Shown: positions 22,599 to 30,471, counted from the first letter of the stretch. The stretch is 31,565 nt of DNA from Prevotella sp. UBA2746 (GCA_002353555.1 DEJO01000037.1:27615-59179); one strand, 5' to 3'. The notes: generated by a model not told the origin, from the sequence alone. Program-made: numbers and translations.

Positions 22599-22606
22599 CA
22601 AAGATA
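22599..22606 (-). promoter_or_regulatory. -7 promoter element
   Basis: The minus strand reads TATCTTTG then TCGC, 22 bases before the ATG at 22576. It lies at the edge of the repeat region. Confidence 0.6.
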
Positions 22607-22674
22607 GCTATTTTCCGCCAATCCTTTTTATTTTAACTAAGAAAAAAACACGCGCATACGTATAGTATTTTGAC

Positions 22675-22929
22675 TGCACACGCTGCACACAACTGCACAC
22701 AAATACTTAACTTACTGATTTATAGATTATTACGTCTATTATATTTGTGTGCAAATACTTAAAAAGTGTGTGCAAAATATGTGATTTGTGTGCAAAAAGC
22801 GTATTTGTGTGCAAGGTGTGTGCAAAAGTGTGCAAGGTGTGTGCAGTCATTTTTGTTTGTGTGCGTTTTGTATTGTTTTGATTTTCAGTGTATTAAATAA
22901 TTGTGTGCAGTTGTGTGCACTTGTGTGCA
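22675..22929. repeat. Iteron-like GTGTGCA repeats, putative replication origin
   Basis: Three inverted copies TGCACAC (22675, 22684, 22694) are followed by an AT-rich core (22701-22746). Ten GTGTGCA copies then start at 22747, 22768, 22788, 22807, 22818, 22828, 22839, 22903, 22913 and 22923, with a variant GTGTGCG at 22859. AAATACTTAA is repeated at 22701 and 22753, flanking the core. The region lies between the primase-helicase terminator and the next operon. Repeats pointing toward an AT-rich core are the layout of an iteron origin. Initiator not identified. Confidence 0.75.
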
Positions 22930-22938
22930 GCGTTTTTC

Positions 22939-22962
22939 TCGCGCGCGCGTGCGCGTGCGTAG
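22939..22962. other. Alternating purine-pyrimidine CG/TG tract
   Basis: An alternating CG/TG run between the origin repeats and the terminator. Such tracts can adopt Z-DNA under negative supercoiling. No protein signal was seen. Confidence 0.5.
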
Positions 22963-22965
22963 CTT

Positions 22966-23002
22966 AAAAAAGGAGCCCTACGCATCACGCGCAAGGCTCC
23001 TT
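22966..23002 (-). terminator. Terminator of the early operon
   Basis: AGGAGCC (22971-22977) pairs with GGCTCCT (22995-23001), and the minus strand continues TTTTTTAAGC after the stem. It lies after the primase-helicase gene and separates early transcription from the origin repeats. Confidence 0.8.
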
Positions 23003-23034
23003 ACAGAAAGCTACTTAAAATCATTTATAACCAT

Positions 23035-26000
23035 TCAATCAAACATATCCGGTTCATTTTTTTTCTTAAAGTATTTATCTTCTGCTGCCTGCTCCTCAGC
23101 TTCCCGTTCTTCGGCAGTCTCAGCACTTACCGACTCTAAGTTAAGGTCGAACTTCTCTTTCAGCGAAAGGTAGTCGAAACACATACACCGGTCGAACTTG
23201 CATATATCCACACATCGTGACTGTCCACCTGTCTCTACCCTCACTTCGGTCTTTGGCTTGCCGTCCTGGAACACTTTCCATCGCTCCGACGGCTTGACGC
23301 CCAGGTATGCGCCGCTGGTCGTGAGGTAATAGCGTATGGAGTCTTTCGACATCACCATTTCCCCTTGCTGCTTAGCCATACGCTTATATTGTCCAATGAA
23401 ATGATTCAGCCTGAGCATGAGCACCGGTGTCTCCGTCCTATACTCTCGCTCCGTCCGGTCAGTCTTCAGCTTCTTGACATATTTGATCTTGAAGTCGCCG
23501 TCGGAGAATATCATTCCTTCCTCATACAGGTATGTCATGGCATTCCATAGGTTGCCGAGCTCGTTGTTGCTGATGATCTCTGAGTTTTGGCGTTTGATGC
23601 CGGCAACACAAAGGTTTTTAATTTCCTCATATTCAAAGGGCAGGGCAAGCTTCACATAAAGCGTCTTATAGGCTGCCAGCAGCATCACCCAGTTTCTCCA
23701 TAGGCGGTCTTCCACTTGTGCCCCGTCGATTAGGTCATAGACTTCATTTGTACAGTCATTGTAAGTTTCATAGAATGTTGACTCGAATAGAGCACGGTGT
23801 GACAATATCTGTTGTGTCAGGTGCTGCAGTCCTAGTTTCCTGATGTCTGCCAGGTGGTTGAACTTATCTTTCGCTTCCCGGTCATGTACGGTGGTGTCAT
23901 GTGTCAGGTATATCATCCTGGAGAACATAGCAATATCCAATGTCGGCATCTCCTGCCCACTGACGATGACACCGCAATCCACCGGAGTCTTCTCAATTTG
24001 TTTTCCCCTGTCCATGTCCATACGCGACCGGCCAACACCGTCGTATGCACCTTTGATGATTTCAATGATCCTCATGTCGAGGGAGTTCTTGTATTCGTCC
24101 AGGTGCACCATACCGTTGCATGACAGGGCAAGCGCTTGTGACAAGCCTGGCGCTGTCGTATTACGGAGGTTGATGGGTCTGTCACCGACGGTAAAAAAGC
24201 GCATCAGGGTGATACCGAGTTCGCTCTTTCCGGATCCTTTCGGTCCGAAGAGGTTCAACAAAGGAAAGTTCGTCGTATATCCGGTGATGATGTCTCTATA
24301 TATCGTCGCCAGCAGGTAGCAGATAGCAATCTTGGCATTGTCTCCGAAGACATCTGCCATCATCGATGCGAAGTCGTGTAACGATATAGACGAGTGCCCT
24401 TCCGGCATGATGAACTGCCGTTCGAAGGTGAAGTAGCTCGTGTCTTCAGCATAGAGGTCTGATGCTCCCTGCAGATAGTAGTTGTCCATATCCTTGTCAA
24501 CATCATGAAGGTGGACGATACCCATGTGGTCAGCATGGTAGAAGAGATTGTCGAAGATGCAGCCGTTACCGAATGCCCAGAACCCTTTCTTTTGCCATCC
24601 GTATTGCCGGACGCGGACGGCAGTGCCGGTGATGTCAAAAAGGTATTTCTTCAATTTTTTCAGCTCTTCGCTGCCGGCAAGCCATAGGAAGTTTCCGACG
24701 CTTTCAACTTTGATCATGAATTTAGGCAATGATACTAGTTCTTCAGCAGTCAGCTCTAGTGTTCTTGTCGTATTGTCGCAATTGGTTATCTCATAGAGGC
24801 GCTTAGAGTCATCTACGCCCATGATATGATAAAGGGGCTTCATCTTGAAGTTCGACCATTGCTTTTCTCCGTTGTCCTCGTTGCTCCAGTAGGAGTTACG
24901 TTCCTCGAAGAAGCCATATTTCCGTAAGTCTATACCAGAGATTTTCGAGCTTTTCTTGGCTTTCTCTTCATTCCGGATTCGCTTGGCATCGTTCACGGCA
25001 TTTTTCCACAGGCTTTTGTGACCATACTCCTGTGCCAGAGCGTCGAGCAGTCCTTCCCTGGTGTAGTCATCCTGTTCCAGGATGAGTGCTGAACATATTT
25101 GGCGTATGCTATCAGACTTTGCTGTGTCTGTCTGATCATCGTTGTAGATTTTCCTGGCAAGCCAAATGACGAAATCTTCAGATTTGATTTCCTCCACCTG
25201 GCTCTTCTTTTGGAAGAATGAGTCGGCATCTTGCTTATGCTCCATTCCTTCTTCATCGATATACGGCGGTATCTCCTTCACGGTGACGCGGAAGCCGGCT
25301 TCCATAGCCAACCGACCATTTTTCTTCACTGCTTCAATTCCTGGAACATCTTGGTCCGGAATAAAACACAACGAGCAATGGAATTTCTTCAGCAATTTTA
25401 GCTGCTCCTTTGTGAAAGCTGTTCCGAGGGGTGCTATCGTATTGGTAACGCCAATCTCTTGCATCCTGATGACATCCGGTGCTCCTTCGACCACGTAGAA
25501 AAGTTCCTGCCGGGCTCCCTCCTTCTGCGCCGTGTCCAGCCCGAAAAGATGATATCCTTTCGAGAAGAAGAAAGACTCTGCCCCGTTCATGTACTTGCTG
25601 CCTTTCTCCTTGTGTTCGTCCATAGTACGGGCCGTATAGCTGATGACACGTCCGTACTTGTCCCGGATGGGTATCATCAGGCGGTCGTTATAGAAGCCGT
25701 AGTCATTACCTTTTTCCGAAGTGCTAATCAGTCGGAGTTCTTTCATGAGCTCAATTGACAGTCCTTCTTTCTGGGCGAACAGAATGATGTCTTTCCAGTC
25801 TTTAGGAGCATAGCCTATGCCGCGTTCCTCTACCTCTTGCGCACCCCATCTTCCAACGGCATAGTCGTATGCTGCCTTAGCCTCCGGTGTGTCCTGATGC
25901 AGACTACTGACAAAGTGGCGCTGCACATGCTCGTAGATGATAAAAGCACTCTCCCGCTTTCTTGCCGTCTCGATTTCTTCTTTGGTCGGCTTCCTCTCCT

Positions 26001-26289
26001 CTTCTTCCTCCACTTTTATGTGGTATTTTTCTCCGAGCTTTTTACAGGCTTCCGTGAAGCTGCAGTTTTCCTTCTTCATGATGAAGGAGATAGGGTTTCC
26101 GCCTTCACCGCAGGAGAAGCAGTGGCATATGTTCTTTGCCGGCGACACGACAAAGCTTGGTGTCGTGTCATTATGGAAGGGACACAGACCTTTCCAGTTG
26201 ACTCCGCTTTTCTTCAGGTCAACATAATCACCTACGACATCCTGGATGTCTAATGACAAGAGCTTTTCAATGATTTTTTCTGATATCAT
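23035..26289 (-). CDS. DNA primase-helicase (CHC2 zinc finger, TOPRIM, P-loop helicase)
   Basis: A 1084-aa multidomain replication protein. An N-terminal CHC2 zinc finger has C36-x2-H39 and C57-x2-C60. A DnaG-type primase core follows, with TOPRIM acidic residues at E268 ('FYVVEGAPDV') and D312/D314 ('FIPDQDVPG'). The C-terminal half is a P-loop ATPase: Walker A FGPKGSGKSE at about 681-690, and Walker B-like MVHLDEY at about 727-733. Primase plus helicase in one chain is common in phages. It is the last gene of the early operon, with TATTTTTG at 26312-26319 upstream and a terminator downstream, next to the repeat origin it would serve. The C-terminal region (about 960-1084) is charged and may bind DNA or partners. 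Confidence 0.93.
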   Translation of the reverse strand: MISEKIIEKLLSLDIQDVVGDYVDLKKSGVNWKGLCPFHNDTTPSFVVSPAKNICHCFSCGEGGNPISFIMKKENCSFTEACKKLGEKYHIKVEEEEERKPTKEEIETARKRESAFIIYEHVQRHFVSSLHQDTPEAKAAYDYAVGRWGAQEVEERGIGYAPKDWKDIILFAQKEGLSIELMKELRLISTSEKGNDYGFYNDRLMIPIRDKYGRVISYTARTMDEHKEKGSKYMNGAESFFFSKGYHLFGLDTAQKEGARQELFYVVEGAPDVIRMQEIGVTNTIAPLGTAFTKEQLKLLKKFHCSLCFIPDQDVPGIEAVKKNGRLAMEAGFRVTVKEIPPYIDEEGMEHKQDADSFFQKKSQVEEIKSEDFVIWLARKIYNDDQTDTAKSDSIRQICSALILEQDDYTREGLLDALAQEYGHKSLWKNAVNDAKRIRNEEKAKKSSKISGIDLRKYGFFEERNSYWSNEDNGEKQWSNFKMKPLYHIMGVDDSKRLYEITNCDNTTRTLELTAEELVSLPKFMIKVESVGNFLWLAGSEELKKLKKYLFDITGTAVRVRQYGWQKKGFWAFGNGCIFDNLFYHADHMGIVHLHDVDKDMDNYYLQGASDLYAEDTSYFTFERQFIMPEGHSSISLHDFASMMADVFGDNAKIAICYLLATIYRDIITGYTTNFPLLNLFGPKGSGKSELGITLMRFFTVGDRPINLRNTTAPGLSQALALSCNGMVHLDEYKNSLDMRIIEIIKGAYDGVGRSRMDMDRGKQIEKTPVDCGVIVSGQEMPTLDIAMFSRMIYLTHDTTVHDREAKDKFNHLADIRKLGLQHLTQQILSHRALFESTFYETYNDCTNEVYDLIDGAQVEDRLWRNWVMLLAAYKTLYVKLALPFEYEEIKNLCVAGIKRQNSEIISNNELGNLWNAMTYLYEEGMIFSDGDFKIKYVKKLKTDRTEREYRTETPVLMLRLNHFIGQYKRMAKQQGEMVMSKDSIRYYLTTSGAYLGVKPSERWKVFQDGKPKTEVRVETGGQSRCVDICKFDRCMCFDYLSLKEKFDLNLESVSAETAEEREAEEQAAEDKYFKKKNEPDMFD

Positions 26290-26311
26290 ATAGCTTTCTT
26301 TTTTAACACCG

Positions 26312-26319
26312 CAAAAATA
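26312..26319 (-). promoter_or_regulatory. -7 promoter element for primase-helicase
   Basis: The minus strand reads TATTTTTG then CGG, 22 bases before the ATG at 26289. Confidence 0.6.
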
Positions 26320-26346
26320 ATCGGATATAGGTATATATTAAAATAC

Positions 26347-26553
26347 TTAGTTATCTTCAAAAAACCGCTTGAGATAGAGTCCTTCCAGCCTTTCTTTTTT
26401 CAGCCGGCTATAGGCGGGCTTTCCTCTTTTTAGCAAAGCTCTTGACTGAGCCCTCTTGATTATCATTTCCGCCTTCCACTCCGCCATGGGTTGTGAAATG
26501 ATTTCCCTCTCTTGCGTCAATTTGTTGACACCAGTGATAACATATTTAATCAT
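26347..26553 (-). CDS. Small basic phage protein, unknown
   Basis: A 68-aa protein rich in Arg and Lys, starting MIKYVITGVNKLTQ. The pattern 'EIISQPMAEWKAEMIIKRAQSR' is helical and the C-terminus is basic with 'RLKKERLEGLYLKRFFEDN'. It could bind nucleic acid. No family is recognised. It sits immediately before the primase-helicase promoter. Confidence 0.5.
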   Translation of the reverse strand: MIKYVITGVNKLTQEREIISQPMAEWKAEMIIKRAQSRALLKRGKPAYSRLKKERLEGLYLKRFFEDN

Positions 26554-26583
26554 ACACGTAATGTTATATGTGTTAAAATACCA

Positions 26584-27006
26584 TCATTTACCCTTTATTT
26601 TGGAAAACCATACATTTTCGCTTTCGTAGTAAAATCGGACTCCTTTATATCGGTGGTCAGTATTGGCAGTTCCTTTCCCGTTGAGTCGGCAGCAGCGGCA
26701 GACGTTTTCTCTTTTTCCGCCTACGTATTCAGCTGCAGCAAGGATAAATGTGAATACCCGGAACGAACCATCGTCCATGACTGCCACCACCTGCCTGCGA
26801 CGACGGCCTGCGTTGACAGCTCTGCCGTTTTTATTTCGAAACAAGTCGAGATTCTTCCATCCTTTGGAACAACGTCGCTGAGTTCTCTTTGTCAAGTACT
26901 CGCTCCATTTTTTCCCTTTGTTTGCAGGGATGTGTCCTTTCATATATCTCCCTGTTTTCAGATTTCTGCCTTCATATACTGGTGGTATAAAGAGTTCTCC
27001 GTACAT
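26584..27006 (-). CDS. NUMOD/HNH-like phage protein
   Basis: A 140-aa protein, highly basic. The segment 'TGRYMKGHIPANKGKKWSEYL' is the 'GH-PxNKGK' motif found beside HNH nucleases and in NUMOD-type DNA-binding modules. The tail 'GKGTANTDHRYKGVRFYYES' resembles a nuclease-associated repeat of homing endonucleases. A Cys cluster 'ENVCRCCRLNG' may bind zinc. A full HNH motif with catalytic histidines was not found, so a DNA-binding or nicking accessory role is inferred. It could be a degenerated homing endonuclease or a conserved early protein. Confidence 0.5.
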   Translation of the reverse strand: MYGELFIPPVYEGRNLKTGRYMKGHIPANKGKKWSEYLTKRTQRRCSKGWKNLDLFRNKNGRAVNAGRRRRQVVAVMDDGSFRVFTFILAAAEYVGGKRENVCRCCRLNGKGTANTDHRYKGVRFYYESENVWFSKIKGK

Positions 27007-27007
27007 T

Positions 27008-27292
27008 CTATATCCCTTTCATTGAATTTATAGATTTCTTCTTAGGCATTTGGTGAATTGAAAAGTAACCGTTACGCCCATCAGAGCGTCCTTCGCTCCT
27101 GCATGGGGGAGACAATAGACACTCCGTTGTCTGACCGTCTTCGCTATTCCACAACAAACAATGTCTGCATGTGTCTTTCCACTTATCACTGGCAGTTGGC
27201 ACAAAATCCAGCGTTCCCCATATCATGGAAGTAAAATGGTTCTCGTCTAAGGATAATCCCCATAAGTTCAACTGTGTCTCTTTATTTTTCAT
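27008..27292 (-). CDS. Small cysteine-rich early phage protein
   Basis: A 94-aa protein from MKNKETQLNLWGLSLDEN (ATG at 27292, overlapping the upstream TGA as ATGA). A zinc-like set of Cys lies in 'DTCRHCLLWNSED' with later 'TECLLSPPCRSEGRSDGR'. This C-x2-C plus C-x6-C spacing fits a small zinc-binding domain. The Arg/Gly tract RSDGRNGYF follows. Function not known. Confidence 0.55.
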   Translation of the reverse strand: MKNKETQLNLWGLSLDENHFTSMIWGTLDFVPTASDKWKDTCRHCLLWNSEDGQTTECLLSPPCRSEGRSDGRNGYFSIHQMPKKKSINSMKGI

Positions 27293-27522
27293 ATCATTGT
27301 TTTTAGGTCGACAATTATTTTGAGATGATAGTTTAAATCGCCACAGAAAACCGGATCTGCATCCCCACAGATTCGGGCTATTTCCATAGCCTGTTTTAGC
27401 GAACAATATTTTGCTCTGATGTGTATGAAATGTACTTTATCGTTCCATGCGCCCTTTTCTACGGCTACAAAGTCCTCTTTGAGAATCTCTTTGAGTTTCT
27501 TTTTTATACTATTTAGGTTCAT
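27289..27522 (-). CDS. Small hypothetical early protein
   Basis: A 77-aa protein with a Lys-rich start (MNLNSIKKKLKEILKEDF) and a beta-alpha-beta look ('KVHFIHIRAKYCSLKQAMEIARI' and 'NYHLKIIVDLKTMI'). The fold resembles a small ferredoxin-like unit but no motif identifies it. Translationally coupled to the downstream Cys-rich gene. Confidence 0.5.
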   Translation of the reverse strand: MNLNSIKKKLKEILKEDFVAVEKGAWNDKVHFIHIRAKYCSLKQAMEIARICGDADPVFCGDLNYHLKIIVDLKTMI

Positions 27523-27538
27523 CGCTCACCTCCTTGAA

Positions 27539-27763
27539 TTATATTACATGCCATAATTTGCCGGTTCTGTCCCTTACTACTTTTGACCTGCACACTCCAT
27601 ATCGATAAGCATGACAATCGGTAGTACACCTATCGCCAAACTTTTTGTCATCACAGACTGTACCGAGAACCTTGAAGTCGACATCATTGTCTACCAAGCG
27701 CCCAAACTCGTTCTCGTTGAATATATCAACCTGACCTTTTATTTCTACAGCAAGATCTTTCAT
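27539..27763 (-). CDS. Small hypothetical early protein, Cys-rich
   Basis: A 74-aa protein from MKDLAVEIKGQVDIFNENEF (ATG at 27763; the 27811 start overlaps the neighbour). Four Cys in 'TVCDDKKFGDRCTTDCHAYRYGVCRS' could form a small zinc or disulfide site. No recognised family. Confidence 0.45.
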   Translation of the reverse strand: MKDLAVEIKGQVDIFNENEFGRLVDNDVDFKVLGTVCDDKKFGDRCTTDCHAYRYGVCRSKVVRDRTGKLWHVI

Positions 27764-27767
27764 CGTT

Positions 27768-28037
27768 CTATATGTTTTCAAAATGAATGTCGTACTTACT
27801 ATTTGGTTCAAAGCAACTTTCTGTTACTCCAACATGAGCATCGTGGTGCATTTTTTCTTCTCCCTGGACGGTATATAAACGACATGTGTAGCCTTTCCCT
27901 TTTTCATCCCACATAATCAGTGTAGTACCAATGTGACCATGAAAACGGCGAACATGGCCTTTGTTCAGTTTCACTTCGTCTAAAACAATACGGGAGTTCA
28001 TCTTTATGATGGCATCTTCAAAATCTTGAGTCTTCAT
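27768..28037 (-). CDS. Hypothetical early protein
   Basis: An 89-aa protein with an N-terminal helix and then strand-rich sequence ('SRIVLDEVKLNKGHVRRFHGHIGTTLIMWDEKG') and a tail with several His (EKMHHDAHVG). Unknown. It begins within the last codons of the upstream 64-aa gene, a coupled overlap. Confidence 0.45.
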   Translation of the reverse strand: MKTQDFEDAIIKMNSRIVLDEVKLNKGHVRRFHGHIGTTLIMWDEKGKGYTCRLYTVQGEEKMHHDAHVGVTESCFEPNSKYDIHFENI

Positions 28038-28228
28038 TTTATCCTTCTAGCTTCAATAGTAAATAATATCTTTTTTTTCTTATTCAATACTTTTACTTTC
28101 ATACTATCACAATTGAAAGAATCCAATTGTTCGATCATGGTTGGACCGATACCTTTTTTATGGATTTCTTCTTTAAAAATTCTATACTGTGGTAACGTAA
28201 AATTACGTCGATAAATCTTCGTTTTCAT
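28034..28228 (-). CDS. Small basic hypothetical early protein
   Basis: A 64-aa Lys-rich protein (MKTKIYRRNFTLPQYRIFKEEI to EARRIK), helical with a basic tail 'MKVKVLNKKKKILFTIEARR'. Probably cytoplasmic and nucleic-acid binding at best. It lies 3 nt from the LuxR-type regulator gene and is probably co-transcribed. Confidence 0.45.
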   Translation of the reverse strand: MKTKIYRRNFTLPQYRIFKEEIHKKGIGPTMIEQLDSFNCDSMKVKVLNKKKKILFTIEARRIK

Positions 28229-28231
28229 AGC

Positions 28232-28783
28232 TTATTTATATCTCATGACTTTAATAATTTCTCGGCAGTTTTTTACGCCTAACTTTTTCTTGATGTTGTG
28301 CAGCTGGACTTTCACCGTAGACGGCGCCTTATTCAACTCGCTGGCTATTTGATCGAAGGTGTACCCGTAGAGATATAGTGTTACCACGTCTTTCTCTGCA
28401 GGAGAAAGCCGGACTAAACTCTGCGGTTTACATATGATGTTTTCATCTGGGCATAAACCGCCGCGTAATGGACAGCGCACTTCTTCGAAGTGTAGAATCT
28501 TATGTTCTATATCTGGAGTCAGCAGGTCGTGTTCTCCGAAGTTGCAACGGATAAAGCGATCGATAATTTTAAAGAACTGTTTGTCTTTTTCAGCCGATGT
28601 TTTCCCCTTTTCCGGATACAATGTTCTAAGCCTTGCCCATGCACCAGGGAAACGGCTCTCAATGATATCTATAACTTCAAGGCAGATGGTTTTTTCAAAA
28701 CGCGTCAACCGCTTTTCTTCTTTGTTGCCTTCCTTGAAGTAAACATTTCCATCTGGTGAAACTCTGAATTCTATTGCCTCCAT
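28232..28783 (-). CDS. LuxR-type HTH transcriptional regulator (early operon)
   Basis: A 183-aa protein. The C-terminal about 55 residues form a GerE/LuxR helix-turn-helix: 'LSPAEKDVVTLYLYGYTFDQIASELNKAPSTVKVQLHNIKKKLGVKN', with the family's 'S-x-x-E' start, 'G-x-x-x-x-x-I-A-x-x-L' and 'STVKxHLxxIxxKLGV' pattern. The N-terminal part is helical with no receiver domain, and a Cys-bearing 'CPLRGGLCPDENIICKPQ' linker could bind metal. It would control phage transcription, perhaps the early-to-late switch, but its target is unknown. Promoter is shared with the 70-aa gene at 28983. Confidence 0.85.
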   Translation of the reverse strand: MEAIEFRVSPDGNVYFKEGNKEEKRLTRFEKTICLEVIDIIESRFPGAWARLRTLYPEKGKTSAEKDKQFFKIIDRFIRCNFGEHDLLTPDIEHKILHFEEVRCPLRGGLCPDENIICKPQSLVRLSPAEKDVVTLYLYGYTFDQIASELNKAPSTVKVQLHNIKKKLGVKNCREIIKVMRYK

Positions 28784-28983
28784 AAGCCTTCCTCAATAGT
28801 TTTAATGATGTTCTCTCTTTCATCTTTTCGCAGGTCGCTTGCAGGATTCTCTCTCAACTTGCCTGACATCGTTGTCGATGGATAGTCATACCTTTGGGAG
28901 AGGTATCTAAGGAAGCGACTCTTCTCTTTTTTTGTAAGACTCTGATAGTAATCCTTTGGGTCTAAGTTCTGTAATTTTGCCAT
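28771..28983 (-). CDS. Small hypothetical first gene of the early operon
   Basis: A 70-aa protein (MAKLQNLDPKDYYQSLTKKEKSRFL onward), basic and helical, with 'QRYDYPSTTMSGKLRENPASDLRK' as a loop. The pattern of a short helix, Pro turn and charged helix is reminiscent of a small HTH, possibly a Cro-like anti-repressor given that it is first in the operon facing the repressor. That is inference. Promoter element TATATTTG lies at 29026-29033. Overlaps the regulator's start by 13 nt. Confidence 0.5.
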   Translation of the reverse strand: MAKLQNLDPKDYYQSLTKKEKSRFLRYLSQRYDYPSTTMSGKLRENPASDLRKDERENIIKTIEEGLWRQ

Positions 28984-29025
28984 ACTTTCCTTGTTTTATA
29001 TTAAATTACATATTAAATTTGCGTG

Positions 29026-29075
29026 CAAATATAAAGTAAAAAACTGTAATACAAAATTATAATGCAGTATTTTGT
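29026..29075. promoter_or_regulatory. Divergent control region between repressor and early operon
   Basis: A minus-strand -7 element TATATTTG lies at 29026-29033. To its right is an AT-rich inverted repeat ACAAAAT (29051-29057) with ATTTTGT (29069-29075), 11 bases apart, a plausible operator for the repressor at 29109. A good plus-strand TAnnTTTG element was not found; TATTTTG at 29069 is one base short. Confidence 0.5.
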
Positions 29076-29108
29076 TTGTTTTAATGTAGTTTTTAATATT
29101 ATTTAGCA

Positions 29109-29513
29109 ATGAAGTACACCGGATTACGCCTTGCGCGCTATTTATCAGAAGAAAGAGGACGTTATGCTAAACTAGCTGACGCCATGGTCAAGTATCGAGG
29201 AGATCGGAAAAATGCCAGTGATAAAAAATACAATTTGGCACCTCTCTTACATGAAGGGCACAACATTACCATAAAGATACTTGATGGGCTAATGAGGGAA
29301 ACGGGCATGCCCATTGAGTTCTTTATTGACTTCGAGAACGAAGAAGAAAGAGCTATACGCAAACAAGACCAGGCTGCTGTCATCAGTCACCTTCACGAAA
29401 TCATTGGCCTGAAGGATGAACTCCTTCAAGATAAAGAAAGGATTATCGCTTCAATGTCCGAAGAGATTGAACAACTAAAAAAACTTCTTCAATATGCGGA
29501 TACTCGGACATGA
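29109..29513 (+). CDS. Repressor-like protein with helix-turn-helix and coiled coil
   Basis: A 134-aa protein, the only convincing plus-strand gene. The first about 75 residues contain helical segments with 'RLARYLSEERGRYAKLADAMV' and 'YNLAPLLHEGHNITIKILDGLMRETGMPIEFFIDF', matching the shape of an Xre-type HTH domain (helix pair, then 'L-x-x-I-x-x-x-x-x-M-P-x-x-F-F'). The C-terminal 55 residues form a coiled coil for dimerisation. It would hold the prophage silent by binding the divergent control region. No integrase or lexA-like protease domain accompanies it. Confidence 0.65.
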   Translation: MKYTGLRLARYLSEERGRYAKLADAMVKYRGDRKNASDKKYNLAPLLHEGHNITIKILDGLMRETGMPIEFFIDFENEEERAIRKQDQAAVISHLHEIIGLKDELLQDKERIIASMSEEIEQLKKLLQYADTRT

Positions 29514-29532
29514 ATCGGACGTATTAACATCA

Positions 29533-29736
29533 TTACAACTAACCTTGTAGCTATTTACAACTAACCTTTTTATAAAGGTTAAGTGCATTATATAATCAGA
29601 CAATACTCGGATGCTTTTAACACCAAATAATATGAAATTGTCCTTGTGGAAGCTTCTAAAAACGGGAAAGCAGGAACTATTTTTGGTTCCTGCCTCCGCA
29701 ACTACAGAAGCCAGTCTTGATGACTGGCTTTTTCGT
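29533..29736 (+). other. Intergenic region after repressor, possible prophage right end
   Basis: This 223-bp gap holds two direct copies of TTACAACTAACCTT (29533, 29555), an AACCTT/AAGGTT hairpin, and a GCAGGAAC/GTTCCTGC hairpin (29670-29693). After the hairpin, TGCCTCCGCAAC resembles the 3' end of a tRNA of the serine type, which is a common phage attachment target, but no tRNA body is visible. The chromosomal SGNH gene begins next. A right attachment site may lie here; the left one is outside the window. Confidence 0.3.
29708..29733 (+). terminator. Terminator after the repressor transcript
   Basis: AAGCCAGTC (29708-29716) pairs with GACTGGCTT (29722-29730) and is followed by TTT on the plus strand, a rho-independent terminator reading rightward. 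Confidence 0.8.
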
Positions 29737-30432
29737 TTACTTAACCCTGTTGAGTTGGTCGATATATGGTGTGATCGCTTTTACCCATATCTGGTAGCCT
29801 TCCGGTAAAAGGTGAAGACCGTCTTTGCATATCTCTTTCCGCATCTTGTTGGAATGGGGTTCCTTGAAGAGACTGAACAGGTCGATATAGGTTACTCCAC
29901 GAGCTTTGCAGCCCTGCCTAAGCTTGTTGTTGATTATCGGAATCACATTGGTCTTGCCTTTCAGGGCTTTCCACCTGCCGAAATCCTCATTGATGGGGAA
30001 CACACCCTGCACATACAACTTGGTATGTGGGCAGGCTTTACGTATCCTGTCGACAACGCGCAGCACATCGGAGGCTACCCTGCTCGCCGTCAAGCCGTGG
30101 CTAAGGTCGTTGGCACCACACTCAAAGAAGATGGCTTTCGGACAGTGGGAGCACACCTGCGACAGACGGTTAATCATACCGCCGGCATCATCACCGATGA
30201 TACCCCGGTCATGAATGTTGGAATACTGCGGGAAATACGCTTGCCAGTCACCAAACTCCGTATGACTGTCACCAAACATCACAATGTCTGAAGAAGTAAG
30301 AGGAGGCAAAGTGGCAAAAGAATCCACAACAGCATTATAATGTTTACCCGACAAGTGCCTGACACGTTGAGCAAGACAGCCCAACACGCAGATACAACAC
30401 AAACTCAAAACGATCAATCTTTGTTTCATCAT
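29737..30432 (-). CDS. Secreted SGNH/GDSL hydrolase
   Basis: A 231-aa protein. It has an N-terminal signal sequence (MMKQRLIVLSLCCICVLGCL) with a possible lipobox VLGC, so it may be a lipoprotein. SGNH blocks are block I GDSHT at 54-58 with nucleophile S56, block III GANDL at 106-110, and block V DGLHLLPEGY at 204-213 with D204 and H207. It acts as an esterase or acetylhydrolase in the periplasm or at the surface; the substrate (often a sugar acetate or lipid) is unknown. It has a consensus promoter TACCTTTG at 30455-30462. It looks like a chromosomal gene beyond the prophage. Confidence 0.88.
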   Translation of the reverse strand: MMKQRLIVLSLCCICVLGCLAQRVRHLSGKHYNAVVDSFATLPPLTSSDIVMFGDSHTEFGDWQAYFPQYSNIHDRGIIGDDAGGMINRLSQVCSHCPKAIFFECGANDLSHGLTASRVASDVLRVVDRIRKACPHTKLYVQGVFPINEDFGRWKALKGKTNVIPIINNKLRQGCKARGVTYIDLFSLFKEPHSNKMRKEICKDGLHLLPEGYQIWVKAITPYIDQLNRVK

Positions 30433-30454
30433 ATTCTTCTGCTATTACGACAAG

Positions 30455-30462
30455 CAAAGGTA
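30455..30462 (-). promoter_or_regulatory. -7 promoter element for the SGNH hydrolase
   Basis: The minus strand reads TACCTTTG then CTTG, 22 bases before the ATG at 30432. Confidence 0.65.
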
Positions 30463-30471
30463 CGAAGAAAA

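Noticed and set aside
22675..22929. CRISPR array
   Set aside because: The 7-base units occur in both orientations and lack uniform repeats and spacers; no cas genes nearby.
29686..29705. tRNA gene
   Set aside because: Only a 3'-end-like stretch is seen; no anticodon arm or D-arm fits upstream.
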